A stretch of DNA of 30,511 bases from CAZCVI01 sp964502145 (GTDB lineage Bacteria; Acidobacteriota; Aminicenantia; UBA2199), in NCBI GenBank assembly GCA_964502145.1, contig CAZCVI010000087.1, positions 1 to 30,511 on the forward strand, read 5' to 3'. Position numbers and translations under genes: made by a program. Shown one piece after another: positions 1-8,252 of this stretch. Below the pieces are notes generated by a model, which was given only the letters and a program-made list of their open reading frames with translations, had not been told where the DNA came from and ran no database searches. Every line of letters begins with the position of its first letter. Position 1 is the stretch's first letter.

Positions 1-2
1 AA

Positions 3-1103
3 CCCGATACGTTGGTGGAGATGGAACCCCTTTTTGCAGCCGTAGCCCACGGCTGCAAGGCCGGATTGCACCAGGAAGTGCTGGATGAGGTGTTTTGGAA
101 AAGGATTCGGAGAGAAAAAGAAGATTATTTATTTAAGAAACTGGGTGCATTTGGTTCGGCTTTAGCCGCGCTGTCGTTTTTTTTCGCTCGCCCCTGGAGC
201 CATCCGGTGGTGGGGCTGACGGAAGCTGCCAAAGCATTTGTTTTGAATGGGGCGGCCTTTGGTCTTCGTGCGGTGGGGCGGCTGCAGGAGGCGATCCAGC
301 CCATGAAAGCGGGATTGGAATTAGGAATTCAACAAGAAGATTGGATAGGAGCCGCGCAGGATGCCTCCAACCTCAGCGAACTGCTGCTGACACTGGGTGA
401 TGTCCCGGGGGCGGTGGTTTTGGCCCGGCAGAGTGTGGCCCATGCCGACCGTAGCGGGGATGCGTTCATGATGGAAAGCAGAAGAACCACCCTTGCCGAT
501 GCCCTCCATGTGTCCGGCGCGAAAACAGAAGCGGAAAAATGGTTCCGGGAGGCCGAAGCCAAACAAAAACAAAGACAACCGCAGTTTCCCTTCCTTTATT
601 CGCTGCAAGGGTATCAATTCTGCGACCTCCTGCTGGAAAATCAGTGCCCCGGGCAGGCCAACGAGGTGATCACACGGGCGGAGAAAGGGCTTGAAATTGC
701 AAAAAATAATGGCTGGCTTTTACCCATCGGATTAGATAAACTCACCTTGGGTCGGGTCTGGCTGAAATTGTCTTCCCTGGACAAGGCCAAACCCTTTCTG
801 GAAGAGGCGGTGGCGGGACTGCGGGAAGCTGGTCAACAAGATGATTTACCCCGTGGTCTTCTGGCCCGTGCGCAATATTACCGTCTGACCCACGAGTATG
901 CCAAAGCCCATGATGATCTGAACGAAGTCCGCGACATCGCGGAATTGGGGGGCATGAAACTCCATCTGTGCGACTATTATTTGGAAAAAAAAGAGCTTTG
1001 TCTGGCGGAAGGAAAGAAAGATGAAGCGGAGGAATGTGAACGGGCTGCAGAAATCATTATTAGAGAGACGGGGTATGGTAGGAGAGGGAAGTTAGGATGT
1101 TAG
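3..1103 (+). CDS. C-terminal TPR part of a STAND/NACHT-type signalling protein (5' partial)
   Basis: The frame is open to the left edge of the window, so this is the 3' end of a larger gene; the TTG at 12 is probably not the true start. The visible 366 residues begin with a motif (MEPLFAAVAHGCKAGLHQEV) that I recognise from the junction after the winged-helix part of bacterial TIR/NACHT-TPR proteins. Helical TPR-like repeats follow, for example around EAIQPMKAGLELGIQQEDW, NLSELLLTLGDVPGAVVLA and TTLADALHVSGAKTEAEKWF. In this family the C-terminal TPRs act as the sensor or ligand-binding arm, and the missing N-terminal half would carry the NTPase and effector. Translation ends inside a short AGTTAGGA-type repeat, which supplies the TAG stop. 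The family assignment is by motif recognition; the function (defence or signalling) is inferred. Confidence 0.75.
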   Translation, partial: PDTLVEMEPLFAAVAHGCKAGLHQEVLDEVFWKRIRREKEDYLFKKLGAFGSALAALSFFFARPWSHPVVGLTEAAKAFVLNGAAFGLRAVGRLQEAIQPMKAGLELGIQQEDWIGAAQDASNLSELLLTLGDVPGAVVLARQSVAHADRSGDAFMMESRRTTLADALHVSGAKTEAEKWFREAEAKQKQRQPQFPFLYSLQGYQFCDLLLENQCPGQANEVITRAEKGLEIAKNNGWLLPIGLDKLTLGRVWLKLSSLDKAKPFLEEAVAGLREAGQQDDLPRGLLARAQYYRLTHEYAKAHDDLNEVRDIAELGGMKLHLCDYYLEKKELCLAEGKKDEAEECERAAEIIIRETGYGRRGKLGC

Positions 1104-1126
1104 GAAACTAGGAAGTTAGGAAAAAG
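1088..1126. repeat. Degenerate AGTTAGGA-type short tandem repeat, copy 1
   Basis: Four degenerate 9-10 bp units of the kind GTTAGGA/CTAGGAA follow one another here. They overlap the last codons and the stop of the TPR gene. The same kind of repeat, including the shared string CTAGGAAGTTAGGAAAAA, recurs at 11324-11389 behind the WD40 remnant. Confidence 0.75.
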
Positions 1127-1142
1127 AAAAAGTGAATTGGGA

Positions 1143-1448
1143 CTAATGGATTGTTCTTTCGAAAGCACTTTGATAAACGTCTAAATCTTCCCGCTTCCCT
1201 ACCGCGATAATAAAGATGCAAAGCTTGTCTTCGATGATTCTGTAAACGATCCTAATTTTTTTCTTGTATGCATACATCTTTCTATAGCCCGTTAAATCAA
1301 GCCCTGCTCTATTTCCCAACTTTTCACCAAGGCCTGGATTCTCTTGTAACTTGAGGAGCTGTTTTAATAAGACTTTTCTGACGCTTCCATCCAGTTTGTC
1401 AAACTCTTTTTTCGCTTCTCTGTGAAACAGGATTTTATAATCACTCAT
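1143..1448 (-). CDS. RelE/ParE-superfamily toxin
   Basis: This is a small basic protein of about 101 residues when started at the ATG at 1448 (MSDYKILFHREAKKEF). It has the typical RelE-fold layout: an N-terminal strand, the helix AKKEFDKLDGSVRKVLLKQL, then the sheet with GYRKMYAYKKKIRIVYRI and a late IAVGKRED segment. RelE-family toxins cleave mRNA on the ribosome, while ParE relatives poison gyrase; the sequence alone does not decide which applies. The start overlaps the antitoxin stop by 8 nt, which implies translational coupling, so I prefer it to the upstream in-frame ATG at 1487. It converges on the TPR gene. Length and partner are normal for the family. Confidence 0.88.
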   Translation of the reverse strand: MSDYKILFHREAKKEFDKLDGSVRKVLLKQLLKLQENPGLGEKLGNRAGLDLTGYRKMYAYKKKIRIVYRIIEDKLCIFIIAVGKREDLDVYQSAFERTIH

Positions 1449-1722
1449 TTTCAGCCAGCACAGTCTCCAAGGGGATATATTCTTCAATAGGCAACTTCTC
1501 TCTTGCTTTGACTATGCGGTAGATATCGATATGCTCGGCCAAGTCATAGGCTTCTTGGAGCTTTTCGTAGTCTTCAATGGGAAGAATGATGGATTCGAGG
1601 CGATTGTTTTTTGAAATCGCCACTTTTTTTAATTCTCCCAATCGCAATTTATTCAATATGTCACTGAGATTTCGGGCAATCTGCGTGACGGGAATAATTT
1701 CATTCTTCGTATATGCAATCAT
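1441..1722 (-). CDS. Phd/YefM-family antitoxin
   Basis: The product is about 93 residues long. The N-terminal part (MIAYTKNEIIPVTQIARNLS followed by DILNKL and KKVAISKNNRLESIILPIEDYEKL) matches the Phd/YefM DNA-binding fold. The acidic helical C-terminus would wrap and neutralise the toxin encoded next to it. The start at 1722 is preceded on the minus strand by GGAGG with an 8-nt spacer, so it is preferred over the in-frame ATG at 1737. It is the first gene of a two-gene operon with the RelE-like toxin. Such pairs usually repress their own promoter, and a consensus promoter with an overlapping palindrome lies just upstream. Confidence 0.88.
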   Translation of the reverse strand: MIAYTKNEIIPVTQIARNLSDILNKLRLGELKKVAISKNNRLESIILPIEDYEKLQEAYDLAEHIDIYRIVKAREKLPIEEYIPLETVLAENE

Positions 1723-1754
1723 GGTACGTTCCTCCATAGATTAACGTCTTATTC

Positions 1755-1772
1755 TACATACTATTATATGTA
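1755..1772. promoter_or_regulatory. Candidate operator for the antitoxin
   Basis: A palindrome TACATA-N6-TATGTA covers the -10 box and the predicted transcription start of the toxin-antitoxin operon. That is where autoregulating Phd/YefM antitoxins usually bind. The binding itself is inferred. Confidence 0.55.
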
Positions 1773-1790
1773 TTATTTGCTGAATGTCAA
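1763..1790 (-). promoter_or_regulatory. Sigma70-type promoter of the toxin-antitoxin operon
   Basis: On the minus strand there is TTGACA (1790-1785), a 16-bp spacer and TATAAT (1768-1763). Both hexamers are perfect consensus. The predicted start is near 1756, about 34 nt before the antitoxin ATG at 1722. Confidence 0.8.
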
Positions 1791-1879
1791 TACGCCCTTT
1801 TAGAATTTTTGCCATGGACATCATTTTTATATATTGGGGATTGGATTGGATACGGGGCAGGGCTCAAAAAAAAATAATT

Positions 1880-1977
1880 AACCACGAAGAACTCGAAGGA
1901 ACACGAAGGTTTTGTTTTTTTTCTCTATCCTCGTTTTCTTCCTTTTCTTCTTCGTGTTCTTCGTGCGCTTCGTGGTT
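1880..1977. repeat. Long imperfect inverted repeat with phased CACGAAG units
   Basis: The left arm (1880-1908) holds C(A/T)CGAAG at 1883, 1892 and 1902. The right arm (1950-1976) holds CTTCGTG at 1950, 1959 and 1968. The arms are roughly 27-29 bp and complementary apart from a few mismatches, with a T/C-rich loop of about 40 nt. The 9-10 bp spacing is close to one DNA turn. The 1784-2020 plus-strand reading frame across it is a low-complexity artefact and is not annotated. Confidence 0.75.
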
Positions 1978-2009
1978 TCTTTTTTGTATACCTACTCATA
2001 TATATTTAA

Positions 2010-2023
2010 TACCTAATTAGGTA
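2010..2023. promoter_or_regulatory. Perfect 14-bp palindrome, possible operator
   Basis: TACCTAATTAGGTA is a perfect palindrome in an AT-rich stretch 166 bp upstream of the peptidase gene. It is nested in a larger imperfect repeat (AATAC near 2008, GTATT near 2038). A regulator-binding role is only inferred. Confidence 0.35.
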
Positions 2024-2188
2024 ATTATAATTATTAAGTATTTATATATATAATAGTGGTGTTGGTTGTTGCTCAATACTTCATTCCCCCTGGTTTCGTT
2101 CGTTAGACCTTAAACCGCTTAAGATTCACGTTATATATAAACGCATAGAAAAAAGCATAGAAAATAAATCTAAGGTTTAGGAGGACAC

Positions 2189-4234
2189 ATGCGCGTAAAA
2201 AGATGTTTGGTTTTGATGGTTTTATTGGTCTGCACCCTGTCGGTATGGGGCGCAAAGGTCAGTTTGGAAACGGCACGGCAGCAAGCAGGAGAATGGTTTG
2301 CCGCACACACGCCAAAGGGCTTTCGGTATAATGGGATCAAAGAAGTTATCCCAATGAAAGGCGACGGACAAACACTGTTTTATATTATCAACTTAAAAGG
2401 CGACGGCTGGATCCTGGTCTCGGCAGATGACCGGACAGACCGCGTCCTGGGCTACTCCTATCAAGGAACCTTTGACCATCGGCGGGGCAATAGCGCGATC
2501 AAAACAGTGCTGGAAAACCACCGGGATACGATTAACGCGGTCATCCGTGGCGAGATCGAAGTGCCACGACAAACTATTTCTCCCCGTTCATTTGCTAGGG
2601 CCGAATTAACACAAACGGTTGAACCGTTGATCACGTCGCAATGGACCCAAACTTCACCCTACAACAAGGACTGCCCATTGGAAAACGGCCTAGCCACCTT
2701 TGTGGGTTGCGGCGCGTTATCCTCCAGCCAGATCATGCACTACTGGCAATACCCGGAACATGGCACGGGGGTTTATAATGGTATAAATTTTCAGAATACC
2801 TATTATGCTTGGTCGGCGATGCCCAATAAATTAACCACTACCTCCACCACCACGGAAATAAACGCGGTGGCGCAACTGGTTCATCACGTGGGGGTGTCAC
2901 TGGACATGAGATACCATAGCGCGTCGGCCTCATTGTCGGCGGACTCGGATATCGACGACATGTTCCGTGATTTTTTTGATTATGCAGCCACCTTTGATTA
3001 CGGGATTTCCATCGGTTACAGTAACTTGCCGGGAGTGGTAAAAACGGATATAGACAAGGGTTGGCCCGTCCAATTTAACGGCTATAGTGCGACATTTGGC
3101 GGACACGCCTTTGTGTGCGATGGCTATGAAGTCCGCGCGGATGCGACCTACTTGCACTTCAATTTCGGCTGGGGCGGGATGGATAACGGGTACTATAAAC
3201 TCTTTAGTGTCAATTGCCCGGCCACGGGTTATGACTTCAATAAAAAATACACCATCGTGCATAACATCAGGCCGAACAAACCATTGATCGCCACCTGTAA
3301 TCCCAACAGCGGTAATTTAACGGTGGACCAATTGGCCACACAAATCTTTTCCATCCGCGCCAGTCAGATTAATGGCACGGCCTTAACCTATTCATGGAAG
3401 GTAGACAATACCACGATGGCTACCACGACCAGTAGCTTTAGTTATAGTTTTTTGGAGCTACGGAATTACACGGTAACGGGAACGGTGACGGATGGCACGA
3501 ACAACAAAACCTTTACCTGGAACGTGCAGGTAGGTGCTGGGACGCCGGATGAATTAAAAGCGCCGCTGAATTTAACCGTTTCCACCACTTCTGCCACGAT
3601 TAATTTAACTTGGACGGCGCCCACGGGTGTTTCCAGTCTTAATCAGTATCTGGTTTACCGGAATAATACCCAAATCGGCACGACTACGGCGACGCAGACC
3701 AGTTATAGTGATACCAATTTTATTTATGGGACGAACTATACCTATTATGTCAGTGCCCATTACACCAATCCCGAGGGTGAATCACCGGCCAGTAACAGTG
3801 TGACGGCCAATGTTCCGGTGCCACCCACCAGTTTTAGCGAGAATTTTGAGAGTGGTAGTTTTGGTACGGGTTGGAGTTTTGCGGGTCAGGCTTGGTATGT
3901 GACCACAGGCGCTGGGGAAGGCACGTATTGTGCGCGAAATCCTGCCTTAAGCAGTGATGGTGCGGCGGATATCTCCTTCTCTTATACCTTTAGTGGTGCG
4001 GGCACTATTTCCTTTCAGAAATACGTGTATACCTCGTTGTATAGCAGCGACTATTTCAAATTTTATATTGATGGACAGTTGCAGGCCACCTACAAGGAAC
4101 AAACGGGTTGGCAAACGGTTTCCTTTAATGTATCGCCAGGGCAGCACACGTTCTTATGGCGTTATGAAAAGACCGGTTTCATCTCCAGTAAATTCTTCGT
4201 CAAACTGGACGACATCAAAGCCAAGCTAAATTAG
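2189..4234 (+). CDS. Secreted C10-family (streptopain-like) cysteine peptidase with Ig/FN3/jelly-roll tail
   Basis: The 681-residue preproprotein starts with a Sec signal peptide (cleavage near WGA/KV, residues 20-22). A propeptide of the SpeB-inhibitor type spans about 23-145 (note FYIINLKGDGWILVSADDRT). The C10 catalytic domain spans about 145-360: the nucleophile motif VGCGALSSSQIMHYWQYP gives Cys174, GGHAFVCDGY gives His306, and HFNFGWGGMDNGYY is the conserved Trp loop. After that come an Ig/PKD-like domain (about 365-450), a fibronectin type III domain (about 457-545) and a C-terminal jelly-roll domain (about 548-681). The start is set by AGGAGG six bases upstream. It is first in a row of three secreted peptidases and probably digests extracellular protein. 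Unlike its two neighbours it has a propeptide and lacks the shared PKD/P-domain tail. Confidence 0.9.
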   Translation: MRVKRCLVLMVLLVCTLSVWGAKVSLETARQQAGEWFAAHTPKGFRYNGIKEVIPMKGDGQTLFYIINLKGDGWILVSADDRTDRVLGYSYQGTFDHRRGNSAIKTVLENHRDTINAVIRGEIEVPRQTISPRSFARAELTQTVEPLITSQWTQTSPYNKDCPLENGLATFVGCGALSSSQIMHYWQYPEHGTGVYNGINFQNTYYAWSAMPNKLTTTSTTTEINAVAQLVHHVGVSLDMRYHSASASLSADSDIDDMFRDFFDYAATFDYGISIGYSNLPGVVKTDIDKGWPVQFNGYSATFGGHAFVCDGYEVRADATYLHFNFGWGGMDNGYYKLFSVNCPATGYDFNKKYTIVHNIRPNKPLIATCNPNSGNLTVDQLATQIFSIRASQINGTALTYSWKVDNTTMATTTSSFSYSFLELRNYTVTGTVTDGTNNKTFTWNVQVGAGTPDELKAPLNLTVSTTSATINLTWTAPTGVSSLNQYLVYRNNTQIGTTTATQTSYSDTNFIYGTNYTYYVSAHYTNPEGESPASNSVTANVPVPPTSFSENFESGSFGTGWSFAGQAWYVTTGAGEGTYCARNPALSSDGAADISFSYTFSGAGTISFQKYVYTSLYSSDYFKFYIDGQLQATYKEQTGWQTVSFNVSPGQHTFLWRYEKTGFISSKFFVKLDDIKAKLN

Positions 4235-4235
4235 T

Positions 4236-4295
4236 AAAAGCTTTTGGAGGTCCAGGAACCTTTTCACGAAAAGGTTCTTGGCCGCCGGAGGCATT
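4236..4295 (+). repeat. Palindromic intergenic element (REP-like), copy 1
   Basis: This 60-bp unit starts with the palindrome AAAAGCTTTT. It continues with a 13-bp stem (4252-4264 with 4269-4281, one G-T pair) and ends with GGCCGCCGGAGGCATT. A second copy of the same length and orientation lies at 27980-28039. Both end about 20 nt upstream of a start codon. The stem has no downstream T-run, so it is not a typical terminator. Confidence 0.85.
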
Positions 4296-4313
4296 ATATA
4301 AACAGGAGGAACA

Positions 4314-7300
4314 ATGATTAAAAAATGGAGTTTTGTCGTATTATTTTTATGTGTCACCATGATGTCTTTTGCCCTTAATCATGCTACCAAGCAGACGGGG
4401 GCGCGCAATAGAATATGGCCCCTGGGTATTAAAGGGGATGCCAACATGTCGGTGGCGGTTTGTGATACGGGTATCGACCCCACGCACCAGGGTTTTTATA
4501 ACGGGTTTACGGCGAACGGTGATTGGAGCAGTAAGATCATCTATTGGTATGCGGGTCAAGAGAGTGGCAGTTTGGTGCCCTTGGATGACAGCGAATTGGG
4601 CGCGGGTCACGGCACCCACGCGGCTGGGATCATTGGGAGTAGTGGTTTTGGCAAGGTGGAAACCTATTACGACGATGTGCTGGGCAAAAATGTGAACCGC
4701 TTAATTAATACCAATGCCTATACTTCGGGTTTGAACCGCCAATACGCGGAACAAACAGCCTTTCATGTCAATGCCAAAGGCCTGATCGAGATCAAATACG
4801 CCTATGACAGTGAACGGGGCAGTGGCGATGCGGTGATCTTAAAATTCGGCAACTATGAACAAGCCTCGCAAGATAGTGGTGCTACATTCAAATACGTGGT
4901 GGGAGACAACACGGTGGTGGCCACGTTGTCCGCGCCGGTGGGCACACCGAATTTACGCAGCAGTTCTCTAGCACTTTCCAGTATTGTCTGGAACACGTTA
5001 ACCTATCGGGTTGAGAATGAATCCCAGTTCGGCACCTATCATGTCATCACCGAGCGTAGCGGCATTGCTTCCGGTGGTTCTATTCCTGCCTTGATGGCCT
5101 TTGAATACGTGGCCAAATATCCGGTGAACGTGACTGTAACCAACAACATCGCCATGGACCCGCTGGACGGCTTACCCTATTATATGGGTCAAGCCCCGGA
5201 TGTGAAACTCTTCGGCGTGCAAGCGGCAGGTGCGACGGCGTTCATTGACAGTATTAATGCCTTGTGGAGTGACTTAACCACCTATCATGTCGGCGTGCTC
5301 AATCTCAGTGCCGCCAGTTCCTCTTTCAGCAGCCAGGAATCCATGTTCAACAGCCTGGAAAACATGGGTATCACGGTGTGTTCCGCCGGTGGCAATGAAG
5401 GCGCGGGCGCCAGTATCTCCTATCCCAGCAAATTCGCCAACGTGGTGACGGTGGAAGGGGTGGGCCCGGCTGAAACCATTCCCTGGTATCCCAATACGGG
5501 TTATGAAGTGGATATTCTGGCACCCGGTGGTTCCAATCTCACGGGTGGCGGTATTATTTCGGTTCATAATAACCAGGGGAACTTCGGTTCCACCAGCGCG
5601 GCCTGGGGCACGGATGTGATTGGCAATGATGGACTGGGTATGCAGGGTAGTTCCATGGCCACACCCAGTGCTTCCGGTGTGTTTGCATTGGTGTATCACG
5701 CCCTGGGTGGCTGGAATAACTATTTGAATAACAATTCTTTTTCCCTGAATGGCAGCACGCTGAGCAAACAGGATAAAGCACGGCACGCCAAACGTCTGGT
5801 TTATATGACGGCCACGGAGTTAAACACCAAGACTGAAATCAACAACATCGCCCAAGACCCCACGGGTCGCGACCCGATTCTGAACCGCGGTTACGATCCC
5901 GCCGGGGATGCGGCGGCCCAGTATTATGGTAAAGATAACCGCGAGGGCTACGGCAGGGTGAATGTGGATGCGGCAGTGGAAGCGATTTTATATGACCTGC
6001 CTTTTAACACCAACCTATCCTTCTCCCTGGTCTCCAGTCGCGCGGTGTGGTCTTCTACCACCTTAAATGCATACAATATATATACGGGTTCCTATACTCT
6101 GAGCAAGGCCGAAGCACGGAAAGCGTTTGCCCGTCACATCAATGTCACCCAGGCGGATATCACCGGTGGTAAATACGCCGGTGCCGGTTCTGTTTTTACC
6201 TTAACCGTTCCCAGCACCGCTGACTTTGATCTTTTCGTATACAAACCCACCTGGGGACCAGCATCCGAACCGCTGTTGTTGGCCCGCAGCATTAACGCCC
6301 AATATGGAGGCACGGAGACGGTTACCTTTAATCCCACGGTGGCCGGGCAATATTACGTGGTGGTGAAAGCGGTTGCCGGTGAAGGTGAAACTCTTTTAAC
6401 CTTCGGCACCGCCGGTGTGAATGCGGCCTTTACCTATACCAAGAGTGATTTAACGGTGAATTTCAGTGACAGCAGCACCACGGCCAATGGCAGCATCACT
6501 TCCTGGGCTTGGAACTTCGGTGATAACAGCACGGCCACCACCAAGAATCCCGTTCATACCTATGCCGCGGCGGGCACCTATACGGTTACGCTGGTGGCCA
6601 CGGACAGCAATAACAAATCCGGCACCAAGAGCCAGAGCGTGACGGTTACCGGGCCTACGCAATCCCAATATGATTTATCTCCCGTATCTGCGACCGTGGC
6701 CTCAACGGGCGTGACGGTTTACGTGGAAAACCTGGGCGCAGTCAGTGGAGTGGCACCGATGACGGTTACCTTATCCAAGCAATCCACCAGTGGAAGTTCC
6801 ACCGATATTATCAATACGGATTTGGAAACGGCCAATCCCTTTACTTTCAGTAGTGATAATATGTGGGAGTATGGCGTGATCTCCGGTCTTCCCACCACGG
6901 CCCATTCCGGCACCAAGGTAATCGCCACCAATCTGGATGGCAAGTACAACAACAACGGCGATACCTCTGCCACCCTGGCTGTGAACCTCACGGGCACGGG
7001 CACCAAGACGCTGGAATTCTGGCACTATTATGATTTTAATGGCGGGTATGCCAGTGATACGGGAGAGGATGTCGGTTTTATGGAGATTTCCGGGGATAAC
7101 GGCACCACCTGGAGCAGAATAACTCCCCAGGGCGGTTATCCCGGCACAGCCAACAACAATCCGGTGTTAGCCAATGGCACGGGTTGTTACACGGTGAAGT
7201 TAAGCGGCTGGGAAAAGGTCACGGTAGACTTAAGCGCTTACAATACCACGGTTAAACTCCGGTTCCGTGTGGTCAGTGATGCCAGTTGGACCTATCGTGG

Positions 7301-8126
7301 CTGGTATATTGATGATGTAAAAATAGTACGCACCACGACCCAAAGTTGGCAACAGGTGTTTTCGCAAACTCCCACGGTTACCGTGGGCCCCGGTTTAACC
7401 GCCGCCACCGTGATTAATTACACGTTGACCGATGGTTATTACAAAGTAGAAGCCACGGTGAACGGCACCAACGACAGCAATACGGCCAACAATGCCTATA
7501 CCCATGAAGTGCAGTTAGGCACCAGTGCCAATCAGTCGCCCGTGGCTTCCTTCACCTATACGGCGAACGCTTTAGCCGTGACCTTCACCGACACCAGTAC
7601 CGATGCCGATGGCACCATCGTTTCCCGTTCGTGGAACTTCGGTGACAGCAGCACCGCCACCACGCAGAACCCGGTTCACACCTATGTTGCCGCCGGAACC
7701 TACACGGTCACCCTGACGGTCACCGATAATGGCGGTGCCACCAATACTTATTCCGCTTCAGTAACCGTAACCGCCAGTACCCAGAACACCTACACCAACA
7801 CCACGGTTTACAATATCCCCGACTACAACACCACCGGTATCTCTTCGCCCGTCACCGTGACCCGTACCGGCGATGCTGGCAGTGTTCTGGTCACCGTGGA
7901 TATTTCCCACACCTATGTCGGTGACCTTTCCCTTTACCTGATCGCTCCCGATGGCACCTCCTACACGCTACGGGAAAGAAGCGGTGGTTCCGCCGATGAC
8001 ATCAAAGAATCCTACACGGTAAACGCCACGGGCAAATCATCCGCAGGCGAATGGAAACTGAACGTGAAAGACCTGGCCCGTATTGTCACTGGAAAATTAA
8101 ATTCCTGGACATTAAAATTTAATTAA
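4314..8126 (+). CDS. Secreted subtilisin-like (S8) serine peptidase with PPC, PKD, jelly-roll and P-domain tail
   Basis: This 1270-residue exported peptidase has its catalytic Asp51 in VAVCDTGID, His99 in GHGTHAAG, an oxyanion Asn in SAGGNEGAG and Ser447 in GMQGSSMATPSASG. After the catalytic domain come a PPC-like sandwich (about 620-702), a PKD domain (about 705-785, WNFGDNSTATTKNPVHTY), a jelly-roll region (about 815-1005), a second PKD (about 1076-1153) and a proprotein-convertase P-domain (about 1158-1270). Two features are odd. The catalytic domain starts almost directly after the signal peptide (near residue 20), with no I9-type propeptide. About 190 residues are also inserted between GTHAAG and GQAPDVKLFGVQ, where subtilisins have only a short loop. 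AGGAGG precedes the start. The last 490 residues are closely duplicated in the next gene. Confidence 0.9.
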   Translation: MIKKWSFVVLFLCVTMMSFALNHATKQTGARNRIWPLGIKGDANMSVAVCDTGIDPTHQGFYNGFTANGDWSSKIIYWYAGQESGSLVPLDDSELGAGHGTHAAGIIGSSGFGKVETYYDDVLGKNVNRLINTNAYTSGLNRQYAEQTAFHVNAKGLIEIKYAYDSERGSGDAVILKFGNYEQASQDSGATFKYVVGDNTVVATLSAPVGTPNLRSSSLALSSIVWNTLTYRVENESQFGTYHVITERSGIASGGSIPALMAFEYVAKYPVNVTVTNNIAMDPLDGLPYYMGQAPDVKLFGVQAAGATAFIDSINALWSDLTTYHVGVLNLSAASSSFSSQESMFNSLENMGITVCSAGGNEGAGASISYPSKFANVVTVEGVGPAETIPWYPNTGYEVDILAPGGSNLTGGGIISVHNNQGNFGSTSAAWGTDVIGNDGLGMQGSSMATPSASGVFALVYHALGGWNNYLNNNSFSLNGSTLSKQDKARHAKRLVYMTATELNTKTEINNIAQDPTGRDPILNRGYDPAGDAAAQYYGKDNREGYGRVNVDAAVEAILYDLPFNTNLSFSLVSSRAVWSSTTLNAYNIYTGSYTLSKAEARKAFARHINVTQADITGGKYAGAGSVFTLTVPSTADFDLFVYKPTWGPASEPLLLARSINAQYGGTETVTFNPTVAGQYYVVVKAVAGEGETLLTFGTAGVNAAFTYTKSDLTVNFSDSSTTANGSITSWAWNFGDNSTATTKNPVHTYAAAGTYTVTLVATDSNNKSGTKSQSVTVTGPTQSQYDLSPVSATVASTGVTVYVENLGAVSGVAPMTVTLSKQSTSGSSTDIINTDLETANPFTFSSDNMWEYGVISGLPTTAHSGTKVIATNLDGKYNNNGDTSATLAVNLTGTGTKTLEFWHYYDFNGGYASDTGEDVGFMEISGDNGTTWSRITPQGGYPGTANNNPVLANGTGCYTVKLSGWEKVTVDLSAYNTTVKLRFRVVSDASWTYRGWYIDDVKIVRTTTQSWQQVFSQTPTVTVGPGLTAATVINYTLTDGYYKVEATVNGTNDSNTANNAYTHEVQLGTSANQSPVASFTYTANALAVTFTDTSTDADGTIVSRSWNFGDSSTATTQNPVHTYVAAGTYTVTLTVTDNGGATNTYSASVTVTASTQNTYTNTTVYNIPDYNTTGISSPVTVTRTGDAGSVLVTVDISHTYVGDLSLYLIAPDGTSYTLRERSGGSADDIKESYTVNATGKSSAGEWKLNVKDLARIVTGKLNSWTLKFN

Positions 8127-8141
8127 AAGATAAAAGACTGG

Positions 8142-8228
8142 CCCACGAATTAACACGAATTTTCGCGAATTAAAAGAATAAAGACCTTTTCTTTTGTTTC
8201 ATTCGTGGAAATTCGTGAAATTCGTGGG
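8142..8228. repeat. Imperfect inverted repeat with 10-bp phased CACGAAT units
   Basis: The left arm (8142-8170) carries CACGAAT at 8144 and 8154 and CGCGAAT at 8164, exactly 10 bp apart. The right arm (8201-8228) carries ATTCGTG at 8201, 8211 and 8220. It fills the gap between the S8 and C25 genes. It resembles the element at 1880-1977 in design, but the unit is CACGAAT instead of CACGAAG. Confidence 0.8.
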
Positions 8229-8252
8229 GAGGTCTTTTTTACGGAGGTTCGT

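Larger units (their letters stand above)
1738..2188. other. Intergenic region upstream of the peptidase cluster
   Basis: No gene is supported in these 451 bases. From left to right they hold the toxin-antitoxin promoter and operator, the inverted repeat at 1880-1977, a very AT-rich stretch (about 1985-2055) with a perfect 14-bp palindrome, and a purine-rich leader ending in AGGAGG just before the C10 peptidase start. I could not assign a clear -35/-10 pair for the peptidase; TATATA at 2132-2137 is a weak -10 candidate. Confidence 0.6.

Noticed and set aside
1784..2020. 78-codon plus-strand ORF
   Set aside because: It crosses the inverted repeat and a T/C-rich run giving low-complexity FSSFSSFSSSCSS; no ribosome site or domain.
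4252..4281. Intrinsic terminator after the C10 peptidase
   Set aside because: The hairpin is followed by GCCGCCGGAGG, not a T-run, and the element recurs before another gene, so it is a repeat element.
5274..5786. 170-codon minus-strand ORF inside the S8 peptidase gene
   Set aside because: It is antisense to the catalytic domain, whose motifs prove the plus-strand frame; no independent signature.
8205..8252. Upstream start for the C25 peptidase
   Set aside because: It lies in the inverted repeat and would put 16 charged residues before a clear signal peptide; CGGAGG marks the ATG at 8253.
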